Shown: positions 1 through 5,643 of the stretch, piece by piece
Position numbering within the stretch: position 1 is the stretch's first letter
Layout of the letters: every line of letters begins with the position of its first letter
DNA from: Anaerobacillus sp.
GTDB taxonomy: Bacteria; Bacillota; Bacilli; Bacillales_H; Anaerobacillaceae
Direction of reading: 5' to 3'
Assembly (NCBI GenBank): GCA_007120055.1
Contig: SKOL01000322.1
Location: 1 to 8,034 of the forward strand
Length of the DNA stretch: 8,034 nucleotides
The notes under the pieces: model-generated
What the model was told of the DNA's origin: nothing
Database searches by the model: none
What the model saw: only the letters and a program-made list of their open reading frames with translations
Translations under genes and position numbers: made by a program

Positions 1-436
1 CAGGGTTAACACCAGTACCGATTACTGCTAAACCTTTTTGTTCGGCATATATATTCATTTCTTTTGCTAATTGCGGATAGCGATGCCAAGGATAAGAAAG
101 TTCTTCGCAAGTTGAAACAACGGAATATCCGTGATCAAGTAACTGTTTTATTTGTGGCCAAACATTTTCTAAGTTTGAACCTGTCGCATGGATTGCAACT
201 TTAGGGACATCATTAGGCATTGCAGGTAGTTGGTCTAAATGGTCAATTACTTTCACACCTTTTGCATCAGTTCCTATTAACTCTCCTATGTCCTTACCAA
301 TTTTGTTGGGATCAATATCAACAGCAGCTACGATGTTGAGCTGGTGAACTTCGCTCGTTTTTTGCATTATTTCTAACCCTATTGGTCCTAGTCCGAAATG
401 TAATACGTTCAGCTTTGTTTCTTTTGTTTGTTTCAC
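1..436 (-). CDS. DapB-fold NAD(P)-dependent dehydrogenase, 2,4-diaminopentanoate dehydrogenase-like (N-terminal part)
   Basis: The frame runs off the left edge, so only the first 145 residues are present. It opens with a GTG at 434-436, preceded six bases away by AAGGAGAGG (443-451), which decides the start. A Rossmann nucleotide-binding motif GLGPIG lies at residues 15-20 and an acidic strand end AAVDID at 37-42, followed by IHATGS near 82-87, STCEELSYPW near 108-117 and GTGVNP at the window edge. This pattern is typical of proteins annotated as dihydrodipicolinate reductase-like or 2,4-diaminopentanoate dehydrogenase, which catalyse NAD(P)-dependent oxidative deamination of diamino acids in ornithine or lysine breakdown. 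True DapB of lysine synthesis is less likely because of the STCEEL segment. The gene is divergent from a LysR-type regulator, which may control it. The exact substrate is unknown; the C-terminal substrate domain is outside the window. Confidence 0.82.
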   Translation of the reverse strand, partial: MKQTKETKLNVLHFGLGPIGLEIMQKTSEVHQLNIVAAVDIDPNKIGKDIGELIGTDAKGVKVIDHLDQLPAMPNDVPKVAIHATGSNLENVWPQIKQLLDHGYSVVSTCEELSYPWHRYPQLAKEMNIYAEQKGLAVIGTGVNP

Positions 437-477
437 TTTGTTCCTCTCCTTCGACGTATGTTTTTGTTGTTAGCTAA

Positions 478-486
478 ATCATACCA
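478..486 (-). promoter_or_regulatory. Extended -10 promoter candidate for the left dehydrogenase
   Basis: Read on the minus strand this is TGGTATGAT, an extended -10 element (TGN followed by TATGAT), about 40 bases upstream of the GTG start at 436. The -35 region 17 bases further upstream (TTCTCT) is poor, which is common when the extended -10 is present. Inferred from consensus only. Confidence 0.45.
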
Positions 487-517
487 CCGGGTTAAAAATA
501 AGAGAAATACGGAAATG

Positions 518-531
518 TTATAGATTGATAA
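518..531. promoter_or_regulatory. Candidate LysR-type operator in the divergent intergenic region
   Basis: TTAT and ATAA half-sites flank six bases (TTATAGATTGATAA). The inner 13 bases fit the T-N11-A shape of LysR-type boxes. A further inverted pair, CCACC at 484-488 and GGTGG at 532-536, brackets the same interval. The location between the regulator and its divergent neighbour is where an autoregulatory LysR site is expected, but AT-rich DNA yields such matches by chance. Confidence 0.3.
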
Positions 532-573
532 GGTGGGATTATAAATGGATTTAAGAAGAAAGGATGCTCTCGT

Positions 574-1497
574 ATGAACTTATTAGCACTACGTTATTTT
601 CTTGAAGTTGCTCGATGTTTAAACTTTAGTCATGCTGCTTGTAATTTGCATATATCTCAACCAGGATTAAGTCAACAAATTACATTGTTAGAGCAACAAC
701 TTGGCTTTAAACTTCTAATAAGAACAACTAGAAGTGTAACTCTTACTGAAGAAGGCGAGTACTTATACAAGAATCTTATTCATTCATTTAAAAACATTGA
801 GCACGTTGTTGATGAGTTGCAACAATTAAAAATGGTCCCACAAAAAACTATTAAAATAGCAACTGTGCCGTCTGCAGCCAGCCACTTATTACCTGAATTA
901 TTATGTAAGATGAAAGAAGAATTTCCGGGAATTGAGTTTTACATCAAAGAAACAACGTCTCTAGATGCGATTGAAATGGTCAAAGAAAAAGAATGTAACA
1001 TCGCTCTAGTTAGAACGCCGACTGATGCTAGAAAGTTTCTCAACGACCAACTTAATTTCGTAGAGTTCACTAGACACCCTTTACAACTCGTCGTTTCTCC
1101 GCAGCATGCGCTCGCTTCAGAGCATTCGTTAGATTTAAGTAAACTAAAGGACGAGAGTTTTATTCATTTTGATAAAAAACAATCGCCAGCACTATATTTT
1201 TTACTAGAACATGTTTGTCAATCTGCTGGGTTTATTCCTAAAGTATTAGCGGTTGGGCCCGAACTTTTGACAATCGCAAACCTTATCGCCAAAGGAATTG
1301 GTGTGACGATCATGCCGAGCGATATGGTCAGTTTATTACCTCCGCAACACATTAAAGCCATCGATTTGGAGAACGAAAGCTTCTACAGTTCGATTTCTGC
1401 AGTATGGGATAACAGCGACTATCTTCCAATGATTACACAATATGCGTTGGAGCAGTTAGGGGAGTTGTGTGATGAGGAGTATTTGATGGTGAAGTAG
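574..1497 (+). CDS. LysR family transcriptional regulator
   Basis: The 307-residue protein has the usual LysR length. An N-terminal winged helix-turn-helix spans about residues 1-60 with the family signature: FLEVARCLNFSHAA, then HISQPGLSQQI, then LEQQLG and LTEEG. A linker helix follows, then a periplasmic-binding-like effector domain from about 90 to 295 beginning with KIATVPSAASHLLPELL. The ATG at 574 has AAAGGA at 559-564 nine bases upstream. It is a cytoplasmic DNA-binding regulator whose effector is unknown. Its divergent neighbour is the left dehydrogenase, the classical LysR target arrangement; the downstream catabolic genes are convergent and separated by the repeat array, so control over them is possible but not indicated. 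It is intact, with no sign of frameshift. Confidence 0.95.
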   Translation: MNLLALRYFLEVARCLNFSHAACNLHISQPGLSQQITLLEQQLGFKLLIRTTRSVTLTEEGEYLYKNLIHSFKNIEHVVDELQQLKMVPQKTIKIATVPSAASHLLPELLCKMKEEFPGIEFYIKETTSLDAIEMVKEKECNIALVRTPTDARKFLNDQLNFVEFTRHPLQLVVSPQHALASEHSLDLSKLKDESFIHFDKKQSPALYFLLEHVCQSAGFIPKVLAVGPELLTIANLIAKGIGVTIMPSDMVSLLPPQHIKAIDLENESFYSSISAVWDNSDYLPMITQYALEQLGELCDEEYLMVK

Positions 1498-1518
1498 AGA
1501 GGGAACTGAAAGGCAGGC

Positions 1519-1750
1519 TTTGATGCACGATTTTTACTTTTTATGGTATTATCGTGCATCAACCCGCTACTTTGATGCACGGTTTTTACTTTTTCTGGTA
1601 TTACCGTGCTTCAACCCGCTACTTTGATGCACGATTTTTACTTTTTCTGGTATTACCGTGCTTCAACCCACTGCTTTGATGCACAGTTTTTACTTTTTCT
1701 GGTATTACCGTGCTTCATTCCACTGCTTTGATGCACGACATTTACCAGTA
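1519..1750. repeat. Tandem array of 52-bp hairpin-forming repeats, four full units plus a partial fifth
   Basis: Units begin at 1519, 1571, 1623, 1675 and 1727, an exact 52-base period, each starting TTTGATGCAC. Every unit contains an inverted repeat around a 19-base loop rich in T (core TTTTTACTTTTT then TGGTATT). In unit 1 the arms are a perfect 12 bp (1520-1531 with 1551-1562, TTGATGCACGAT against its complement). In unit 2 they pair at 11 of 12 positions, and arm position 11 has changed on both sides (A-T in unit 1, G-C in unit 2). Units 3 and 4 keep the arms, with a mismatch that would be G.U wobble if the minus strand were transcribed. The fifth block diverges after about 12 bases and ends at the lhgO stop. 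The array fills the gap between convergent genes. There is no T-run after the stems, so it is not a classical intrinsic terminator. Function unknown. Confidence 0.93.
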
Positions 1751-1751
1751 T

Positions 1752-2960
1752 CTATACTAACTCCACTGCCCGATGCGTCTTACTAACTTCACCAGCAATA
1801 TAGCGCCCAATTTCTAAGCTTGCTGTTGCCGCTGGTGATGGGGCGTTTAAGACATGAACCATTCTTTTATGATGAATCATGTAAAAATCGTCGATCAATT
1901 TTCCGTTGCGAGTGAGGGCTTGAGCGCGTACACCTGCTTTGGCTGATAAAAGATCATCCTCGCCTACTTCAGGGATAAAGCGCTGCAACTCTTTTACGAG
2001 CACTTTTTTGCTTATTGAACGGACAATTTCTTTCATTCCTTCCTTCATATTTTTACTTGCAACCCGCCAAAAACCTGGGTATGTTAATGTTTCAGAAAGA
2101 TCGCCTAAATGAATATCCGTTTTTTTATACCCTTCTCTTCTCAATCCAAGTACAGCATTAGGGCCTATCATAACCCTCCCATCCATCATCCGTGAAAAAT
2201 GAACACCTAAAAACGGAAAGTCTGGATTGGGAACGGGATAAATTAAATTTTTACACAAATATCTTTTCTCCTCTTTCAATTCAAAATACTCGCCTCGAAA
2301 AGGAACAATTCTCAAATCTGTTAATAACTTCGATTTACGAGCGATACGGTCACAATGTAATCCACCACAATTGATGATTATTTTTGCTTTTAATATCCCT
2401 TGCGATGTCGTAATCTCACTTCCACTATTCAAATCAGAAACCTCAGTTACTTCAGTGGATAACATAATGTCACCACCTCGCTCTTTAAATAATCGAGCGT
2501 ACGTTTTGGCAATTTGTTTGAAGTTTACTATGCCAGTGCTAGGAACGTGGATGGCATCAAGTCCCTCTACATTGGGCTCGATTTCCTTTAATTGTGGTTT
2601 TGACAAGCGTTTTATATCTAATCCATTTTCAATACCACGTTCGTACAACGCTTGTAAAAGAGGTAATTCATTCTGCTGGGTAGCAACAATTACTTTCCCA
2701 CAACGGTCATAAGCGATGTCATGCCACTCACAAAACGCAATCACTTCCTCGTTCCCTTTCTTAGCTAAGCGAGCCTTTAAGCTGCCCGGCTTATAATAAA
2801 TACCTGAATGGATCACACCACTATTGTGACCGGTTTGGTGCATTGCGACATCCTTTTCTTTTTCAATAACAATAATCTTATATTCTGGAAATCTTTCTTG
2901 AAGTGCCATGCCTGTTGATAAGCCAACAATTCCGGCACCAATGATTGCGATGTCGTACAA
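1752..2960 (-). CDS. lhgO: L-2-hydroxyglutarate oxidase (FAD-dependent, DAO family)
   Basis: The 402-residue protein is the normal length for LhgO. The FAD-binding Rossmann motif GAGIVG lies at residues 8-13 with the acidic ribose-binding residue in VIEKE at 31-35. The hallmark HQTGHNSGVIHSGIYY at 41-56, followed by PGSLKA, is close to the E. coli LhgO (YgaF) sequence; the FAD-contacting C-terminal segment NAPSPAATASL sits at 372-382. By family, the enzyme oxidises L-2-hydroxyglutarate to 2-oxoglutarate at the membrane face, passing electrons to the quinone pool or oxygen. Translation starts at TTG (2958-2960), supported by GGAGGG seven bases upstream and by the conserved start of the fold. 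The last gene of the minus-strand series, it ends directly at the repeat array. No csiD (glutarate hydroxylase) is in the window, so the source of its substrate is not visible. A related 2-hydroxyacid oxidase specificity cannot be excluded. Confidence 0.93.
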   Translation of the reverse strand: MYDIAIIGAGIVGLSTGMALQERFPEYKIIVIEKEKDVAMHQTGHNSGVIHSGIYYKPGSLKARLAKKGNEEVIAFCEWHDIAYDRCGKVIVATQQNELPLLQALYERGIENGLDIKRLSKPQLKEIEPNVEGLDAIHVPSTGIVNFKQIAKTYARLFKERGGDIMLSTEVTEVSDLNSGSEITTSQGILKAKIIINCGGLHCDRIARKSKLLTDLRIVPFRGEYFELKEEKRYLCKNLIYPVPNPDFPFLGVHFSRMMDGRVMIGPNAVLGLRREGYKKTDIHLGDLSETLTYPGFWRVASKNMKEGMKEIVRSISKKVLVKELQRFIPEVGEDDLLSAKAGVRAQALTRNGKLIDDFYMIHHKRMVHVLNAPSPAATASLEIGRYIAGEVSKTHRAVELV

Positions 2961-3001
2961 GGATTTCCCTCCTTTTTTATCCTGAATATGTATATTATTA
3001 A

Positions 3002-3016
3002 AGTAATTACATTACT
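3002..3016. promoter_or_regulatory. Palindrome in the lhgO leader, possible operator
   Basis: AGTAAT and ATTACT form perfect 6-bp arms around TAC, about 42 bases upstream of the lhgO TTG start. The size and symmetry suit a dimeric repressor site or a small RNA hairpin. No known regulator consensus is recognised. Confidence 0.3.
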
Positions 3017-3061
3017 AAAGCTTGGAGCTATAGACCAAATTCTATCCATAAAACATTATTT

Positions 3062-3080
3062 TATTTTTTAATAAAAAATA
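3062..3080. repeat. AT-only inverted repeat upstream of lhgO
   Basis: TATTTTTT and AAAAAATA pair perfectly over 8 bp around AAT. It lies between the candidate lhgO promoter and the gene. With no G-C pairs the hairpin would be weak; it may reflect simple AT-rich composition. Confidence 0.35.
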
Positions 3081-3118
3081 CTGTTTTTATAAGACCCAGT
3101 TACTATTTCTACCATTAA

Positions 3119-3127
3119 ATTATAACA
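3119..3127 (-). promoter_or_regulatory. Extended -10 promoter candidate for lhgO
   Basis: On the minus strand the sequence is TGTTATAAT: a perfect TATAAT with the TG of an extended -10. A TTGATA lies 20 bases upstream, too far for an ideal -35. If used, transcription would start near 3112 and give a leader of about 150 bases before the lhgO TTG. The rest of the 2961-3230 gap is AT-rich and holds no credible coding sequence. Confidence 0.45.
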
Positions 3128-3190
3128 TGGTAAACAAATATAAATATCAATAATTTAATATTATCATTCTCAGAATTCATATATCATGTG

Positions 3191-3210
3191 CAAAATCAGC
3201 GCGAGTTTTG
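3191..3210 (-). terminator. Weak hairpin after the transporter gene, doubtful terminator
   Basis: CAAAA and TTTTG arms enclose a GCGC-containing loop, and two more pairs form if one base is bulged. It is 21 bases past the transporter stop on the minus strand, but no run of T follows, so termination here is uncertain. Confidence 0.2.
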
Positions 3211-3230
3211 TTGTTTGAAGTATATTCACT

Positions 3231-4202
3231 TTATCCAGTTTTAACGACCTTCTGCTCTAATTCATTTTTAGAAAAACGATTAAGTAAATATCCAGAACAA
3301 GAGGCTAATAATTGTTGAATGAGCATACATGAAATAACTGGTATTGATACTTGCGGAGGAAAAAATGTTATAGCAATAACAGCTCCTGCGCTAATATTTC
3401 TCATACCACTATTAAATGTTACTGCAACAAGATCTTCATATTTCCAATGAAAAATAAACTTAGACACTAACCATCCAATCAAATAACCCAGAGCAGCTAA
3501 AAATAGAACAGTGACAATTATTGAGATCAATTTCCAACTAACATCTGCTAAATAAGGGGCTACAGCTGCACTATTAATGGCTACGACTAATCCAAGACCT
3601 ATTTTAGTAAAAGGAGCTAATTTTGGACTTAATGACTGTTTCACGCCCCCTTTTGTGAGTTGGTTTATCAACATCCCGACAATTGAAGGAACTACAATCA
3701 TCCAAAATAACCCACTCATCATCCCCCATTGATCAATTTGCATATTTGAGCCAACTAGCAATTCTAAGCTATAGGTTATAATTAACGGAGATAACATCGT
3801 ATTTAGTAAAATAATAGACAATGTTAAAGCTACATTTCCCTTATAAATCGATACCCATATAAGACTAATGATCCCCGTTGGAATGACGAATGATAAAACT
3901 AGTCCTGTAACTGTATAAGGATCTCCTCGAAAGAATAAATTTCCGACTCCAAGTGCTATTAAAGGCATTACAACATGAAGAATAAAAAAGCAAACAAAAA
4001 TTGACTTTGGACGAAGAAATACTCGTTTCAAATCATAAAAATTAGCGTTTAAGCTACCAGAAAAAGTCATAAACGCAAAAATCCACGGAACTATAAAAGT
4101 AAGCTGCGTTAACCACACAGTTAAAATAACACCAATGACTACACTCATTGGTGTTAGTAAAGGCATAAATTTCTCTAAAATTCTATTCAAACGATTTAAC
4201 AT
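3231..4202 (-). CDS. Bile acid:sodium symporter (BASS) family transporter
   Basis: A 323-residue, very hydrophobic protein with about nine to ten predicted membrane segments, for example near residues 20-50, 68-90, 97-118, 122-148, 160-180, 198-218, 224-248 and 280-306. The segment FNSGMRNISAGAVIA (263-277) matches the conserved discontinuous-helix region of BASS proteins, where animal and Neisseria members carry a TGxQN-like motif, and MTFSGSLNANFYDLKR (45-60) matches the first conserved block. BASS proteins import organic anions with sodium; bacterial members carry substrates such as pantoate or other carboxylates. The ATG at 4202 is preceded by AAGG with a rather long 12-base spacing, so initiation may be modest; no other in-frame start upstream is evident. 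Its place after the FAH gene suggests uptake of the acid used by the cluster, an inference. Substrate unknown. Confidence 0.88.
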   Translation of the reverse strand: MLNRLNRILEKFMPLLTPMSVVIGVILTVWLTQLTFIVPWIFAFMTFSGSLNANFYDLKRVFLRPKSIFVCFFILHVVMPLIALGVGNLFFRGDPYTVTGLVLSFVIPTGIISLIWVSIYKGNVALTLSIILLNTMLSPLIITYSLELLVGSNMQIDQWGMMSGLFWMIVVPSIVGMLINQLTKGGVKQSLSPKLAPFTKIGLGLVVAINSAAVAPYLADVSWKLISIIVTVLFLAALGYLIGWLVSKFIFHWKYEDLVAVTFNSGMRNISAGAVIAITFFPPQVSIPVISCMLIQQLLASCSGYLLNRFSKNELEQKVVKTG

Positions 4203-4232
4203 AGTATTTTCATACCTTCTTTTGAATTTATT

Positions 4233-4261
4233 CTTATTTTCACTCTCTCTTTAAATTTCAA
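4233..4261 (-). promoter_or_regulatory. Candidate promoter for the BASS transporter gene
   Basis: On the minus strand TTGAAA (4256-4261; five of six bases of the -35 consensus) is followed after 17 bases by AATAAG (4233-4238; four of six of the -10). It lies just upstream of the ribosome binding region in the 141-base gap after the FAH gene, so the transporter could be expressed independently of the genes before it. Confidence 0.35.
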
Positions 4262-4320
4262 GGGTATATTTTAAAACATAAATAAAGTTCAAATATAAGC
4301 AATAACTGGTATCGTTAACA

Positions 4321-4339
4321 GTGATAATATCGTTGTCAC
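4321..4339. repeat. Imperfect inverted repeat just after the FAH gene
   Basis: GTGATAA and TTGTCAC pair at six of seven positions around TATCG, four bases beyond the FAH stop. TATCGTT also recurs at 4310-4316 and 4328-4334. It could be a small mRNA-stabilising hairpin or an operator for the transporter gene; it has no T-run on the minus strand, so it is not an intrinsic terminator. Confidence 0.3.
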
Positions 4340-4343
4340 TTCA

Positions 4344-5255
4344 TTATTTAACTCGCTCGATATAACTTCTTAGTGTACCAAGACCTTCAATAGAAACCTC
4401 AACTGTATCACCAGGTTGTAAATATCGTGGAGGGTTAAAACCCTTTCCAACACCCGCAGGGGTACCGGTTGCAATAATATCACCTGGTTCGAGTGTTGTT
4501 CCAGCCGAAATCACAGAAATAATTGTTGGGATATCAAAGATGAATAGTTCGGTATTGGCCAATTGTCTTACTTCACCATTTACCTTCGTTTCAATATTTA
4601 AGTTACCTGGGTTAGGAACTGCACTTTTATGTACTATATACGGCCCCATCGGACATGAAGTATCTAAACTTTTACCAAGTAAAAATTGTTTATGTCTCTT
4701 TTGTCTATCCCGAGCTGTAATATCATTAAGAATCGTATAGCCAAACACATATTCAAATGCATCATCTTGTTGAATATCCTTTCCTTCTTTTCCTATAATT
4801 ACTACTAACTCTCCCTCATAATCAAGGCATTTGGTAATTTTACGGTGATTTAAAACTACCTCTTTATTTCCAATGACTGTTGTTGGTGTCTTTGAAAAAA
4901 TCATCGGATGTTCTGGAATGTCTGCTACACTTCCCATTTCTATGGCGTGCTCTGCATAGTTTTTGCCTACACAAAATACGTTTTTTGCTGGTCTTGGAAT
5001 AGGTGCACAAACTTTTACATCCTTGAGATTATATTGATATTCAAGAATACTTTCTTTTTGTAAGATATCTATTACTTCATTTACATCTTCTAGTATTTCC
5101 TCACCCTTCTTTAAAAACTCCAACATTGTGAGAGGTATAGTATTCTTTTCTAGCAACCCATTTTGGGCAGCTTTTAAATCAATAACTTGTTGGAGGTCCT
5201 TACTCATAATTCCCACTTTGCTCAACTCATTTTTTATAAATGTAACAAAATTCAT
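4344..5255 (-). CDS. Fumarylacetoacetate hydrolase (FAH) family protein
   Basis: The 303-residue protein has a short N-terminal domain (about 1-85) and the FAH catalytic domain (about 90-301). Visible landmarks are FCVGKNYAEH (94-103) with the catalytic-type His103, FSKTPTTVIG (120-129), the metal ligands Glu147 and Glu149 in DYEGEL and Asp178 in LNDITARD, LGKSLDTSCPMGP (193-205), and ATGTPAGVG (262-270) before the C-terminal PGDTVEV. All expected Mg/Mn ligands are present, so it should be active. The family hydrolyses or decarboxylates 3-oxo- and 2,4-dioxo-acids (fumarylpyruvate, acylpyruvate, 2-oxo-hept-3-ene-dioate, oxaloacetate); the precise reaction cannot be assigned. The ATG at 5255 is preceded by GAGGGGGAAG. 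An in-frame Met17 is an alternative start but lacks such a site. It follows the MoaD-like gene by 69 bases, consistent with co-transcription. Confidence 0.93.
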   Translation of the reverse strand: MNFVTFIKNELSKVGIMSKDLQQVIDLKAAQNGLLEKNTIPLTMLEFLKKGEEILEDVNEVIDILQKESILEYQYNLKDVKVCAPIPRPAKNVFCVGKNYAEHAIEMGSVADIPEHPMIFSKTPTTVIGNKEVVLNHRKITKCLDYEGELVVIIGKEGKDIQQDDAFEYVFGYTILNDITARDRQKRHKQFLLGKSLDTSCPMGPYIVHKSAVPNPGNLNIETKVNGEVRQLANTELFIFDIPTIISVISAGTTLEPGDIIATGTPAGVGKGFNPPRYLQPGDTVEVSIEGLGTLRSYIERVK

Positions 5256-5279
5256 AAATCTTCCCCCTCTTGTATAGTT

Positions 5280-5306
5280 AACTAGACAGACTCTTTCATC
5301 CTAGTT
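5280..5306. repeat. Short inverted repeat between the MoaD-like and FAH genes
   Basis: AACTAG (5280-5285) and CTAGTT (5301-5306) form a perfect 6-bp stem around a 15-base loop in the 69-base gap. In the minus-strand transcript it would be a small hairpin just ahead of the FAH ribosome binding site. No T-run follows, so read-through is expected. Confidence 0.3.
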
Positions 5307-5324
5307 TAATAATAGTAAAACAAC

Positions 5325-5549
5325 TTAACCACCGACTAACGGAATCAATAATTCAACGTGAGCACCATCATTTAATTTTAAAGCCCTATCAGTAACGATA
5401 ACTTTATTAACGACTACAAGCACATCATCATCCCATTGTATTCCTAGCGAATTAACAAATTGTTCGATCGTTATTTGCTTGTTCAAATGGTATTCACTAC
5501 GTATATTTTCTAAGTAAGGTATAAAAGACGTTACTTTAATTAACAACAT
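5325..5549 (-). CDS. MoaD/ThiS family sulfur carrier protein
   Basis: A 74-residue beta-grasp protein ending LIPLVGG. The C-terminal Gly-Gly is the tail that is adenylated and thiocarboxylated in MoaD and ThiS carriers. The pattern of the fold is visible: an initial beta strand (MLLIKVTSFIP), the helix-start region ITIEQFVNSLGI, the strand DDVLVVVNKVIV, then LNDGAHVELLIPLVGG. The ATG at 5549 has AAAGGAG nine bases upstream. It lies 94 bases after the aldehyde ferredoxin oxidoreductase gene and before the FAH gene. Small MoaD-like proteins often accompany tungsten oxidoreductases and are thought to supply dithiolene sulfur for the pterin cofactor. No MoaE, MoeB or other cofactor-synthesis gene is in the window, so the activating enzyme must be encoded elsewhere. 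A ThiS role is less likely given the neighbours. Confidence 0.87.
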   Translation of the reverse strand: MLLIKVTSFIPYLENIRSEYHLNKQITIEQFVNSLGIQWDDDVLVVVNKVIVTDRALKLNDGAHVELLIPLVGG

Positions 5550-5643
5550 TTGGACTAACTCCTTTTACAATTGCTAATTCGTCGACTGATGAAAACAATT
5601 TTAAAAACCGGTTCTGATATCACCTTTCCAATTTCCCCTACTT

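Noticed and set aside
1519..1750. CRISPR array
   Set aside because: The whole 52-base period is conserved; there are no variable spacers, and no cas genes are present.
1519..1750. A series of intrinsic terminators between convergent genes
   Set aside because: The stems are good, but none is followed by a T-run on either strand; the T-rich stretch is in the loop.
2192..2712. Two plus-strand open frames of 60 and 113 codons
   Set aside because: They lie antisense within lhgO, lack good ribosome binding sites and recognisable motifs, while the minus-strand frame encodes a full FAD oxidase.
2813..3049. A 78-codon minus-strand open frame overlapping the lhgO start
   Set aside because: It overlaps the conserved FAD-binding N-terminus of lhgO in another frame and has no family features; lhgO has the strong ribosome binding site.
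5550..5643. A hidden small gene between the oxidoreductase and the MoaD-like gene
   Set aside because: No start codon with a ribosome binding site opens a separate frame there; the minus-strand frame ending at 5601 is mostly out-of-frame oxidoreductase sequence.
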